This document shows positions 35,800-48,284 of a stretch of 64,000 bases of DNA, one piece after another. The notes beneath the pieces are model-generated. The model worked only from the letters and a program-made list of their open reading frames with translations, had not been told where the DNA came from and searched no databases. The DNA is taken from NCBI GenBank assembly GCA_000469685.2, contig LS997564.1:12688091-12752090 (forward strand). The letters are read 5' to 3'. Made by a program: the position numbers and the translations under genes. Each line of letters begins with the position of its first letter. The stretch's first letter is position 1. This DNA is from Haemonchus contortus (lineage: Eukaryota; Nematoda; Chromadorea; Rhabditida; Trichostrongylidae).

Positions 35800-36062
35800 T
35801 CAATCCCATTTTCGAGATGGGCTCCCGCTTTGGATTTCCATTCGGATTCGTAGTGACGTATTGAATGCGTAGTGGCCTATACAATAAACTACGGTGAACA
35901 ATCGACGTTCAAGTTCAAGCTTCTACCTTCGCACATGTTAACCCATCCCAAGAGATAGAAGGTTTGGTCGGTCTAAGCGAACAACGAGCTGCAATTCGAG
36001 TCGCGCACTATGCAAGTGTGATAGTGTTCCACTTACCACTGCACCACCTACCTCGCCTTCGT
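35800..36062 (-). repeat. tRNA-derived SINE copy (minus)
   Basis: From left to right: tail-side GTTAATCAATCCCATTTTCG, TCCATTCGGATTCG, TTGAATGCGTAGTGGCCTAT, then GGTCGGTCTAAGCG, a degenerate B-box region (GCAATTCGAGTCGCG) and the head TACCACTGCACCACC, followed by a poly-C tract. The order is that of the minus-strand copy at 2688. Confidence 0.65.
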
Positions 36063-36940
36063 CCCCCCCCCCCCTCCCAATAATATGTCAAATGATAGCG
36101 ATTGATAGCATTTGGTGGGAACTATTACTTCTGTGAGCGATGCTAGCTTATCCTGCATTGCTCAGAAATGTGCACTTTTGCATGGAGTGCTCTCCAGTTG
36201 ATTAGTGTCGCTATTAGAGGATGTACATATAATGAATAAAGAAGATAATGACAGGAATGTGATCACCTTTTTTGTGGAAAAGCGATTAGTGGTACTGTAG
36301 CAGATATCAGAATGGACATGAAAAAGATTATTAGAAATGTTAAATGGTGATAAGTGTAAGTGGTGTTTGCCCCTTCCGAGCGAACAGTCAATCACTCACT
36401 AAAAACAAAAGATTGATGAGGCAAACCGATCGAGTGGCATGATCTTATGAGAGGATCAGGATCTATCAATCTGTAGGTCGCGATGATAGAAGCATAAGAG
36501 AAACTCGATGGAATGCTTTTGTGAGCATTGGCATTCTTCTGTTTATCAGAAGGGATAACGGGATTTAGGACGTCTCAGCACCGTGCATAAAAAGAAGTGT
36601 TTAAGCGGATGGGCTGTACGTGCTGCTGATCTGTAATAAGATCAGCGATGATGCAGCTGCAGAAGATTGTGATGGTTAGTCGCTTCGTTGAGAGGCGATC
36701 GGTTAAGCTGATTCCGGATTGATTTGCATCAAGTTCTGAATGGAAGTCGAATGCGTGGGCGCACCCCCAAGGCCCTCTGAGAGCTCCTTGCAGCTATTTC
36801 TTGCCTAAATCTTCATGATTTACAAGTCTATAGGCGATAGATTACTATGATATGCAGTACAGGTAATAATGTTACCCCACAGGGAATTTCCTTCGACTGA
36901 AATTTTTTCGTTTGAACCGAACTATACGGACATGATGTGT
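36063..36940. other. Intergenic stretch, nothing supported
   Basis: Starts with the poly-C tract bounding the SINE. The rest shows no gene or repeat that I can assign. Confidence 0.45.
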
Positions 36941-37339
36941 AAATACACAGTCCACGATAAAATGGTTTCTGAGATTTCCCGCTAGAATGAATCTGCGTTC
37001 CTTAGAAATAGTATGAGCCGTTGTCAGCAGAAAAGCCGCCTAGACAGGGCGTAATAAAGGCCCAAACAGGTTTGCGCGACGTTCAAATTGGCCGTATTGC
37101 ATCGACCTTGTTATATCTGCACCATTCACATGACTAGACAAATAGCATGGTCGACTGAGAAACACTAGACGGTCATCTCATACGACTCCCATTCTTGCTA
37201 CTTTTCTGAAGTCTTACAGTTTTTAAAGTCCAACAATTATCCCGCTTTCTCCACCACCCTCGCACTATATTGTACCAAGGCTTCCGTTATTTCACTTTGA
37301 GTATAAATACCCAGAAATTATCGTTAAGTGTGCCTTCAA
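36941..37339. mobile_element. MITE of the GGCACAGTTCACGAT family
   Basis: The left end TACACAGTCCACGATAAAAT, followed by GGTTTCTGAGATTTCC, and the right end AAATTATCGTTAAGTGTGCC form imperfect terminal inverted repeats. The left end is closest to the copy at 22398, which also has GGTTTCTGAG next to the terminus. Confidence 0.6.
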
Positions 37340-40300
37340 TACAACCTTGGCCCTAGTGTGCTCGTCTTCTGTTGTTGGATCTCCTCACAGTTGTCGTCGT
37401 CATGCCACTCGCGGGAAGTTCCTTCGGAAGAAGGGAAAGCTCTATTCCACATGCTAATCACTATTTGAGGTGAGAAACCAATTTAGTTCTTCACCCACAG
37501 TATCAAGTTTCGCTCAAAATCTGATGCTCACCGTTCAGCTCAGATTAGGGGTTCTAGACATCGATCTGCTCAGAATAGCCAATATCTAGAATTCTTCTTT
37601 ATCGCTGGCCGAGTCCGTTCTGGAACGCATCTGTTTCAACAATGAGCATATGTTGTTATTTCCGATCGAATCGAGCAGAACAAGGAAGATCGTGGAGAAA
37701 ACTCTTCCTAGACAATAAGCTCTACCCAAAAATTGACAAGCGTGGAATCTGCGCCAAAAATCAGGGCTACGTCATGGAAAGAAGCAATTCTTGTAGAATT
37801 GGATGAATACGTGACAAACAGGCCATATCGCCTGATTTTTGCTCAGTGGAAGTAGTTCACCCCTAACGGTTGGAAAGGAAGCTCGTATTTCCATCTCGCC
37901 CACGGGTTGTTGGAGCTCTCAGGAAGTGCTCCAACTCCGTCTCTTCCCATTATTGAGAACTTCATGAAGTTTTGCAGCACAGCAATGCTGAGGTTTATGT
38001 TTATCATTCTCCTGAACGGCTCCAATATCAGTGTTAAAGTAATGTTATGGCGAGAATTCGTCTTCCAAATAACCCCACCGAAAACCCATCGGGCTGGATC
38101 TAAGTATCGGCAGGTTTATCTCAACAAACCGGTACTTTGCGTAAAATGATCCATGTTCGGGGCAAAGTAATGAAGCAAATTCTGTCAACCTTGGTCACAG
38201 CATTCCAAGTAGTATGCTCAAACTAATTAGTATCTTTAGTGGACCCTGCGATTTCTGTTCTCAATTATGTTCCATTATATTACATGTTGTATTATTTATT
38301 TATTCGTTCAAATTCACCTCAAGAGTGTGGGCGTTAATCGCACAAAAAAAAGTTAGAAATTGGAAATTAGAGTCTCATTTTGCCTATAAGCAAGGAGAAA
38401 TGCATCACAACAAAACAAGATTAAAAGGTTCAAACTGGAACATTGTTGAGATAAGCAGAAAGATTGGCATGTTGAGACATTAACGAAAAAAAGAAAGGAT
38501 CTAGGGCATTTCGTTGTGAGGACGATAATATTGTTTTCCCCTGTCAAGCACATGAGGGGTTCTCCACAATTTCCTGGTCCTTGGTCCAGAACGCAATGAG
38601 ACAAGTACCGAGGCTTGCTGACAACTCAGTCCGTTACGAACGAAATCGTCCGGAACCTCGGGAGAGCACCTCGGTATTTTTTTTCACAAAAGGTTTTTTA
38701 CAAATAAAAATTGCAAGCAGCTTAGCGATTTTACGCTGCGTGGCGGAGTTTCACGAAATGCGTGTATAAGCGGTTCTTCACTAGATTTAGAAACGGAGAC
38801 TTTTATTTGCATTCGCTTCAGTCTGAGCGAAAGCTTATTGACTTGTGTTTGCTACACATTGCTGACAGGCAAATCCATGGTTAATTTCTCAGAATTCCGT
38901 AGTTCAATCTCTTCCGAGAGACGTGGTGAAATTGTTTTTTCTTGTTTTTTCCAGACCAAAAAGAAGCTTTCGGCGATTTTTTTTACTGTGAGGGATGATT
39001 TTGCATACTCGCAAACAAGCAAAGGTACTAACATTCAACGCTCTTCGGCATCCTTCAAACGGGCAGTGATGGAGAATCTTTCTCAACCGCAGTTTTCATT
39101 TCCTTGTCCATTGAATGTTCCACTGTACTATATCGGCGTTCTGGTCGTTGTTGATCGCTGTTTATTCCTTTCTAGCGCTGTCTTATGTAGCGTATGAAAT
39201 AAGCAAATAGGATTCGCACCGTTTGTGAAGGAAACCGTGATTGCGCGGTTTTCCGCTTAGCATGGACTACAAACATTACCTTAACAAAGGGAGAGGGGGT
39301 TTGTGTGTAAGACTACAAAAGTAGCTCGGAGCATTTTTCGTTTTCTAATTCTGGTTTACAAAGACAGAGAGGTAAAAGAACGATTTCTGTTTTTTAGGTT
39401 CAGACTAAAGGTTGTTCTATTTTCGCAAATAAGTTGAGGGCGAAATAATGCCATCTAATAGGTTGATGCATAGTAAATGCGGATTTTTTCGCGGCTTCTT
39501 TTCTCTCGATACAATTTGAACAATGAAGCCGGGGTTCAATAGAAATAATCTCTAAATTTCCTTAACGGAAGCATATCTCGAAAGACATCTTTATATACGC
39601 CACATTATGCTCTATTACTTCGAGAAAGGCTGTAAGGTGGCACAGTCATGAAGTGATCTTAGCGACGTTCTCGGCGATGGAACAGTCAGCCAAAGCCGAA
39701 TAAAGAATAGAATCTGCTTCTACTGTTGCCCTATTCGCCAACTGAAACTCCCATGGATTATCACGCCAATTGCCCATTGGAAAACTGGCTAACGAGCAGA
39801 ACTTTGACGAAGTGGATGGCTTCGATGGCTCGATGGCCGACTTCAAGGCGTGGATCGCCCCCAAGAATCGAAACTCCTTTACCTGTGAGGGGTTCAGCTG
39901 TCTAGCAAATAGAAGCAACGCTTGACGTAGATGGTTGATACGTTCCGGAGTAATTATTCAAACACGTCTTTGCTAAATATTTCTATTGTTTCTTCAAGTA
40001 AAATTTGCTGGAAAAAATAATTATGCGTCAACCTGATGGTTATCATTCAGTACTGTAGAAGTGATCAGGAAATTGGAAGTGCCCTGGCATTACTGAGGTG
40101 TTCGAGCAAGCAAGTCTCGTTTGTTTTCTGATTTTTTTCAAGCTCGGACGACGGCAAGAAATCCCAAAAGCTTCTTTAAAATATATTCAACAGATTTGAT
40201 CCGCTTACGCCATCCACGTCACATAAACGGCAGCGAACTCAGCTGATCACAAAATGGTGTTGCAATATAGTACATTTGCATTTGAATGCAAGTCCCATGC

Positions 40301-40361
40301 TGTAGTTAAAAGAATATTTAGCAGAAAAGTATTCTTTGAAAGTACGGGTCTGATTGCATCT
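37340..40361. other. Intergenic stretch, 3 kb, nothing firmly supported
   Basis: Includes a 119-codon plus-strand open frame (38838-39197) and a 90-codon minus-strand frame (39646-39918). Neither has a motif I recognise or good flanking splice sites. The latter vaguely resembles retrotransposon gag text, too weakly to call. Confidence 0.4.
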
Positions 40362-40750
40362 TGAACCCGTACTTGTGCTTTCCGGACATCGTCATCCCTT
40401 ATGCAGCGGAGAACCCGCTTGCCCTCGCCTTTTTAACGGCTTATATGCCCTTCTGAGCTCTCAGCACTCATACGTACAACGCGGTAAGCCGGCTGACCAG
40501 CCAATACCAGCACTGAACCGTTAGGTCAAAAGCTGTTCTTGTTATTATCAAGCAAAAACGAGTTATAACAGGAACAGCTTTTGGCTTAACGGTTCAATGG
40601 TAATATTGGACGACCGGCTCACCAGGTTGTACGTTTGAGTGCTGATAGTCCATGGCATACAGGCCATTCAGAACGCGAGGGCAAGCGGGGTTTCGGTAGT
40701 GTATGAGATGAGAAGCACTTTTCTCGGAAAGCGCAAGTACGGATTCGAGT
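40362..40750. repeat. Foldback repeat, arms about 185 bp
   Basis: The arms match in inverted orientation through CCGTACTTGTGCTTTCC, CCCGCTTGCCCTCGC, TCAGCACTCATACGTACAAC, a GAGCCGG-type block, TGAACCGTTA and AAAAGCTGTTCTTGTTAT, around a short centre at about 40554. Sequence to the right of the right arm (to about 40845) continues into the ATAACAGCAG tail also seen at 22860. It belongs to the same family as 22325-22895. Confidence 0.75.
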
Positions 40751-43700
40751 CTTGTCCGAGGCCAAAATTTGCATTCATCTTCCAATCTTGTGAGAATCCC
40801 GTACTTGGGCGAAATAACAGCAGATAATGAGAACATCAAGTTCATGTTTTTTGTTTATGTCGATTCATCGGTCGATACTGATCAGTTCGTGACGTCGTAG
40901 ATGGTGGATCATAACTTGTCATCTAATAGACGCAGGGCGGACCTGGTTTGATTCTTTCTAGTCGCGAGTCAGTCGAATCTCAAGGAAATATAGGAGATGG
41001 GGTTTAAACAAAATCACATTACCATCCGTCCGTCGATAAGTCAATATAAATTGAGTCAGATTTTCATGGAAAGTTTCGGATAGTGACATCGATCGAGCGG
41101 TATATCCGCGAATTGGCCTTAGAGCGTTCAATTTCGAGTAGCATCATTCCATTCTAATATGTAAAACATATATTCCGCAAATTTCGTTGTATATAACCTT
41201 TCGTGAACACATGGTAAGCCCAGCATGGTCAATGGTACCAAATAAAACACATGTGGCATGATGGCGCACGAGATGCACTAGGACAGAGAACAGTTTCTGT
41301 CCTCCTTTGTGTCATATTCGGAGAAGTTTACCAAATTTGCTCATTAAAGGTAGTAACAAGATTGTCTGGAGATTGTGCGGCCGGTCAACTCAAATTGCCT
41401 CTATGTTGGTTTTTTCCCAGCTGTGATTAGAACTGTACTGTTTGTGGGTCAGATTTTGTAAGAGCACAATTTTTGCTTTTTTCACGCTTTTCCGTATGAT
41501 GCATGAATCCTCCTCATGTTGATGATGATTGGGATGGATCGACTCCTATCAATCGTGGGTCGATACATACCTTTGGGTTCCCGTTTCGCTAAACTTTGCT
41601 AGTCTTTTCTAGGTTGGTGTTTTTAGGAGTGAAGTTTTCTGGAATTGGCTGTTCGAGAAGGCATGGTCCACTGAACTTTGAAATCGTGAACTTTGAACTC
41701 TCATGGGCCTCATGTCTTTGCCAGGCGCTGGCTCAGGGATATTCGTTATCGAACTAACCTACCTCCAGCATCCAATCTAGGGAATTTCCAGATCCTAAGT
41801 ATCCCAGACTAGACACCTTGGGATGAGTGAGGCGCTGCGATGCGGGTGGGGGAAGTTGGACTTGTGCGGCATTTAATGCTTCCCTGCCGTTTTTTAACGG
41901 AATTCGCAGTCGTGGTAACCTGTGCTTGCAAACACCATATAGAGGTCGGATCTGAAATTCGTCCGCATCTTAGCAGTTGGCCAGGAGCGATCATTTACAT
42001 TAGCGCGCTTGATCTTAGCACTACGATGCTGCTGGACCTCTGTCAAAGATGTCTTTTGAAATGATGGAAACCTGTACCAAAACTAAACAGGACATAGAAG
42101 TCTTCTTCCATGGCGTGTCTTGTAAAACACTAGTAGTTGTTCGCAAAAGGTAGAAAACATCAATGAAAATGGGTGAAGTCGAATCTCTCGCTGAGGACGG
42201 ATTTGTTTCAGTTACCAGAGTTGAGCAGGAGGTGCGATATTCTTGTAATAACTGCTACGCATGATTAAGATATGGAGCATGAAGTAGTCTGTTTATGGAA
42301 CTCAAAGGCTCTCGAAAAATTTTTTATTGGTCTCGAAGTCGATTTCGTAGGAGCGAAATCACCTCAGTGCGCTTACTATGAAAGATCTGATCACAAAAAG
42401 TTCTTGCATATTATTGTATGCGTGTTTAACTCTTACTTGCAGAAAACCTAAAGGTGGAATTTGTTTTTGCAAAACGGACTTAAGGGTATCAATAGAAAAT
42501 AAAGAAATATTCTCAGAAAAATGCTGTTCGGCACCTGTTATCTTCTATTCGTAATTTGTCGTGCATAAAAGTCAAATAATTAGAAATCTAATATCTCTAT
42601 TGTCGACCATGCACAATAAATCGGTATTTCCTACTTAAGAACGATATTTCCTTTAGCGTGTTTTGTGAGGTTCCATGATATTCACAGAGCAGGTGAGAAG
42701 CAGAAAAATTGTTTACTCGGAAAGTTCTGTGTGCGTCCACTTCAGTGAACGATTATAACAGGAAGACTTCTCACAAGACGATGGACCTGTTATGGCATAA
42801 GTACCGTATATCAATTTAGCTTACTATTAACCCTTCATAATGAATTCTGTCGTTCTTATGTTTAGTCGTTTCCCCAGGTTTTAATCGTTGCCTATTAAAT
42901 TTAACTTCAATTTTAATTGATGCCAAACAAGAGGGATTATACAACTTTTACTACAAGGCAAAGAATGAAACACGAAAACAACACAAAAATAAATGGAATA
43001 AGGAAAAGTTGTCGAAGTCCCTGAGTCAGTCCCTGAAATAGGCTGCACTGCTTATGACAAAAAGCGAGGCCAGATCAGTGCTGTGGTCTCCGGCCCAATG
43101 CCCATTGGCCTGGAGACCATGGAGACCATGCACTTCGCGATACCATGTATCCTCCGGTCTCGGGGTTGGGAGCGAGCATCAAGCACCGTTGTGGTACGTA
43201 GATTACATTAAGTCGTGGGTTTCTCCACAATACATAGGTTAATATGCTGTCCTCTCAATCTTGGCATGAGAGTCGGATACGTGCTTTCGCTAGAGCCTTG
43301 AGATGACACAAGCTTTTCATTAGACTCTGTATTGTAGGTCAACTGAAAGGAAGAGTACTACAGTGTCGAGAAATAGGCAAGGGCTTGATTTATGTTGCAG
43401 CTTCCTGTAACCTCGTAGCTTGTATAATTTATTCCGCTGATCAAGGTCCATAAGCGTATGGTCACAGAACTTAACTCGAAAGTTTTGTGACCGTAGGCTG
43501 TGACCAACGCAAGATTCACAGTCAGACTTGAAATCGGTGCTAAAATCCATGATTGCTCAACGTGATACTACCCAGTACATACTCGCCCACTTGGATAACA
43601 GGTATACGCGGCGTAAGGAACACATCCAATGCGTCGCAGACAGGAGTGTTAGGATAAGAATCGGATTACCAGCGTATGATTAGGACAAATTGTGGAACCA

Positions 43701-43892
43701 TTGCTGCATGCGTCCTTGTGAAGGTGGGACCTCGAACGCAATGTAGCAATGTACTGCGAGCCGACAGCCTTCAAAAAAATGGTTCTACGAATTTATTCCA
43801 CGTCACATTTCCATTGTATACACATCTCATCACCACAAATCATTGTACACGGCAAGTACTGTCTCAACTGAACATATGGACTTGTGAGCATA
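40751..43892. other. Intergenic stretch, 3.1 kb, nothing firmly supported
   Basis: A GC-richer patch at 41810-42060 is open on both strands but carries no recognisable motif. The remaining sequence is AT-rich and unassigned. Confidence 0.45.
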
Positions 43893-44185
43893 GGGGCGAA
43901 AGGCAAGTGGTGGCAAGTGGTGCTCTTTCACACAAACACATGGTCACGGGTTAAAATTACGGATCGTTATCTGTCCAATGCAACCGAGATTTTCATCCCT
44001 CTAGGTTCGTTTAGCTGGTGCCAGACCCGTTTGGGAGAATAAAAGCACTGACCTTCATGTCAGCTCTCCGCCGCAAGTGGTTATATAGGCCTTATACGTG
44101 TCCATTGAGCCAGTACCATCTTGAATAGAAACGAATGAGGGGGCTATCCCTAAATGGGATGGATTAAGATGGAAGGTTCTATATT
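43893..44185 (+). repeat. tRNA-derived SINE copy (plus)
   Basis: The head GTGGTGGCAAGTGGTGCTC (A-box-like) is followed by CATGGTCACGGGTTAAAATTA in the B-box position, CGGATCG, the CATCCCTCTAGGTTCGTTTA and CCAGACCCGTTTGGGAG blocks, AAAAGCACTGA, GTTATATAGGCC and a GGGATGGATTAAGAT tail. It is collinear with the copy at 58830. Confidence 0.7.
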
Positions 44186-46236
44186 TTTCATTCTCTTTGC
44201 GAGCTTAAACGTCTTCTCATTTTAACGCTACGCAGATAGCCACATCCTCAGTGGGCGTTTTTCAAGCAGTTGGACGTTTATTGTAGGCAGCTAAGGACTT
44301 AGCCCCTCGTACTATAAGTGAATGCCTAGCACCTTTACGGGCAATGGATTTCAGATCTGAATGCGAGGAATATATAGACCGTCAGTTCCCTATAGTCGCT
44401 AGATTGATGACTCTTTCAACGTATACTTTACTAGAAAAACTCCATGAAAACCATATACTTTACTAGAAAAACTCCATGCTTAGACATCCCAAATTAACAG
44501 GCAAATAATGTCAGTGATCAGTTTCGGAGCTTAAAGCGGAACAAAATAAGGCAGAAGACAACATAGAACAAAAAACAAGGAAGAAAGGCAAGCAAGTTAT
44601 CAGCTGTAATTTGTACAGATTTGCCATTTGTGAGTCCTCTGGTGCGGTCCTCAAATCGGAACCGTTGAGTATAGCCCGGAGCATTGATAACAGTTAGCGT
44701 GCGGTCTATGGACTTTGCTCAATGCTTCCGAGATCACGAGAAGAGAGAGCGAGGGGGCTTCGCTCAACTTGCGGAACTCTGAATTACCTGACAAGTGATT
44801 CGTTTGCCATCAATATTGCCACCGTTTGTGGGTTCCACGAACTGCGTTCTGAGCAGTGAGTTGAGAGCATGAAAATAAAGCTATTCTACCAGTTTGAGAA
44901 GTGGGCAATAGGTTGTCAGAATCTCCGTTTCCTTCATGAGTCGAGCAAGGTCAAGGAGGCCACATGGAAGAGCTCATGTCTCATGAACCTGTTGTCCCTG
45001 TACGAGAGGGAGACAGAGAACTTTACCTAATGATTTTTTGAAAGTTGGCCTCATTGGAAAAAGTGACCTCGACTGTTTTCCGCCTTCCAGATCGAGGCCG
45101 AGGAACCAAAGAGAGGCCTACTAAAGGTGCTCAATGATCTCTAAGAGGCACTAGCCGTTCGTTGCTCATAGTGCGATATTGGGGATCTGTTTTGGCGAAG
45201 CTTTCGAACAGTCTGATCGTTATTAATCTCAATGATATCGAAGATTAAACTGAAAGCAGACATGGTGTGACATGTCGTTAATCTTGTATGCACGATGGGA
45301 ATCTCTAGCGAGATCCTACATTGAATAAAATGAACTCGAAATTTGGCAGAATTTTCAGGTTGCAATGAAGTAGATTAACTGGATGAAATTCGAAGCCACG
45401 ACGAAAACGTGCAGTTCCAGTAGTCTACTGATACTGTGTTATCTTGGTTCTAAAATGTTCGGAGGTGAAAGAAACGTCATCAATGCAAACCGCTGATTTC
45501 AAAAAAAGCTAAAGGTCTTTCGTGAATAAAGCAGATTATTATAATGAACGTCACGAGAAGCAGAAGGAGAATACTATTGACCTCTTCTGCTGAACTCAAA
45601 CTGCGGAGCTCCTATTTTCTCGCTTAACCCTATTTTTCATTTTTTTCGTAGTTTATGGCTCGATGCTTTTGATATGCAAGAAATCACAATGGCTTTTCTG
45701 ACAAGTTCACCATCGTCTCGTAAACGCCTAAAGGCACAGTTGAAGTCAAAAAGTTCTCTAAGATTTCTCTCTTGGATGGACCTATGACCCTCAAGGATAG
45801 CTCAAAGGCACAGTTCACGATAATTTTGAGGTCTCTTTGAGTCGAAAAGCGGAAGTATTGGTTGGGAATATTACAGATCACGTAGTGGTGAAAGAAGCGA
45901 AAAAATTCGCCGATTTTGCGAAAACTATGGCTTACTCAAAGTAGTGGAAATAGAGGTTGTACGAGATTAACGTAACCAAAATGACGCGGAAGGGGTATTG
46001 GAAGTGGTTTTCTAGTGTTGCAATTGTGCAGACTCTTATATTTAACTCTCAGACTTTGGATTTTTTGATTTGAAGGCAATTTATCTCCATCATCGAAAAT
46101 CAATCACCTTTATGTTAATCGCTACCTAAGCTGCTTCACTTCTCTGATTGCCGTCAGTACGGGTTTACCAGCAGGCACTGCGTCTCGTTGACGATTTTTA
46201 AGTTTCTAATTTAAGCTTATATGGCTTATTAGGTTC
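44186..46236. other. Intergenic stretch with a short direct repeat and one MITE end
   Basis: A 24-bp direct repeat containing TACTTTACTAGAAAAACTCC lies at 44423-44446 and 44455-44478. The left end of a GGCACAGTTCACGAT MITE starts at 45804 and related sequence runs to about 46030, but no matching right end was found. No gene recognised. Confidence 0.5.
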
Positions 46237-46437
46237 TTAGGATTTTGAAACTTCTATTAGAAAAACCATAGATTCACCTGTTGCTTTGTTACGTGCACTT
46301 TCTCTCGATTTACACCCCCACCACAAATAATTGCACTGGCCACAATAGTAAAGACGACCCGTATAAGTAATTATAAGTAAGGACACAGTAAGAACGGCAC
46401 AGATCCATAAATCTGTAAACAAGACTATTTTTTTCAT
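46237..46437 (-). CDS. Candidate small secreted cysteine-containing peptide (or its first exon)
   Basis: On the minus strand an ATG at 46437 opens 66 codons starting MKKIVLFTDLWICAVLTVSL, a basic start followed by a hydrophobic core typical of a signal peptide or anchor. A compact motif YYCGQCNYLWWGCKSRES follows. The start codon position directly before the hydrophobic stretch is what makes it more than a random frame. A donor-like AACAG|GTGAAT lies after residue 54, so this may be only exon 1. I do not recognise the family, and no downstream exon was found. It is flanked by MITE sequence, so it could also be chance. Confidence 0.3.
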   Translation of the reverse strand: MKKIVLFTDLWICAVLTVSLLIITYTGRLYYCGQCNYLWWGCKSRESARNKATGESMVFLIEVSKS

Positions 46438-48284
46438 TATGAACTATGTTTATTCGATGATGTAATGTACCGTAAAGGAACAGCTCACGGCGATTTCGAG
46501 TTATCTAGATAATTACGAAAACTGAAAGAGAAAGTGTAGAATAGTGCGATGGAGGCGAAGAAAGCACGAGAATCGGTGTAATAAAAGGCTTCAAAAAAGT
46601 CTGTAAAGCGAAGCCGGACAAGAGCAAGACCAAAATAATAACATAGAAGGGTTGTTTCTTGAACTATACAATGTGTTCATTGCGTGTAGCTGACTACAAT
46701 AAGCAGAGATGCTTATTGAATACATTCAAAATCACTATCATAAGTAAACAAAAACACGATTAACAGCAAGAAATTACTTACCCTTTTCATTCTTGTTAGG
46801 TAGAAAACATAAAAATGGCCGCAGCAGCAGAAAGAATAACAGAACAAGAGTGAAACATTTCCTCACCACTTGGCAATCAGCTTAATGCATGCTAAAGGTG
46901 TTGGTCCTAGTGCGAATAGCGCAACTTGTATCGCTCCGCCATATCATCGGTCGATGGGGGTGTACGCCGACGAAGCCGGTTATGGGGCCCAATGTGCCTA
47001 TCTATTGAGTGTTTTGTCCCGAGAGCGTCCTTTGTGTTACCCGTGTGTGTTGGGGGTCCTTGAGTAATATCAGGAGGAAATCGTAGGAACCATTTTCGTG
47101 CGTCTAACCGCCATCGATTCCATTTATAGCTCAGAACAACAGTCCTTTCCTTGAGAAATGTGCCAGCATGAGCGATATCTTCACCTAAGTGTCATTAATC
47201 CGCGTAAGTCAGAAGTGTTAATGCATTCAATTCGGTTCATAAATTGTAACATTACTGTGAAAAGCATAGGCCTTCGGTGAGTTCACCATCATTGTTACCT
47301 AGTCCTTTCCAGCAGTTTTCGATACGTGACAATGAAAGCTTCAGACGAGGGGAAGTATTTGGTTTGATGAATTGCAAATCACAACTCCGAGCTATATCTT
47401 CACGCTTTTGAACGTGCCGGAAAGATGAAAAGGTAAAGTAAAATAAGAATGAGAACTTCACTCACGAAAGCTGTCTGGCAGGGAAGCTCAGTACGATTTG
47501 AAACCATTCATTATCGCCATATCACTTTCTTCTTCACAAAGGGAAGAATTCCTCAGAACGTCATGTATTAATTACATTGTACATCATTATCATTTACTTC
47601 ATTGATACACGCCTTTCGACTCCATTGTAAAGGCTTTCTTTACCCTGTAGAGAAGTCCCTACCGAGGAATTTCTCAGTATTGAACCAGAACGTAATCTTT
47701 CGTGTTTTACGTGTGACATTCGAGGCTACTTCTCTTTTCTAGCTTCTGAGCTTGCTATCTTGAGCATCACAAATGTACCCGAGAAGCTAAATGTTCATAT
47801 TTCTTCTTCCTTTCAGGAAGCTTTTCATAGCGACTGCAGTACGGTTTTGCAGTGAGTGTAGTAGTAGAATTGACTGGGGCACCGGCAAACGGTGTGGTTC
47901 CCAAACTTTTGATCAGTGCAGAGTAATGAACTTCGATCAAAATCTACGGTTCTATTTGACCCGTTTGTGTTTCAGTTCTGACTCACTGATGTCATAGTCT
48001 GCGTGCGATCTTGTACTCAACCTACTCGTTATGGGACATGTCTCTCCGTCCCACAAGTGTGGTCTCTGCCTACATATGCACACGTTCGCAGCCACTCTAC
48101 ATCCCCTAAGGAAGCACAGAGACTTCACCTGGAATGGGCGGTACAAAAGGCGGAGCCACGTAATACATACATGACGAAAAGCCAAGAGGATTTGTAGGCT
48201 CTCTGTACCGTGCGCAGTGTTGCACATTCCATCGTGGTGTTCGGGTGGTGTTGTTCTTGAGTCTCACAACCTTCTGAAGACACA
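46438..48284. other. Region upstream of the TGF-beta ligand gene
   Basis: Contains a MITE left end at 46474 and a stretch near 46880-47120 resembling MITE interior sequence. The 300 bp before the ATG at 48285 contains TTCTTGAG (48254-48261) that could act as a trans-splice acceptor 23 nt upstream of the start codon. No other gene is supported. Confidence 0.45.

Noticed and set aside
38838..39197. 119-codon plus-strand frame
   Set aside because: Unrecognised, no signal or splice context, in repeat-rich AT DNA.
39646..39918. 90-codon minus frame faintly like BEL/Pao gag text
   Set aside because: Similarity is too vague, and no neighbouring protease, RT or integrase sequence is present.
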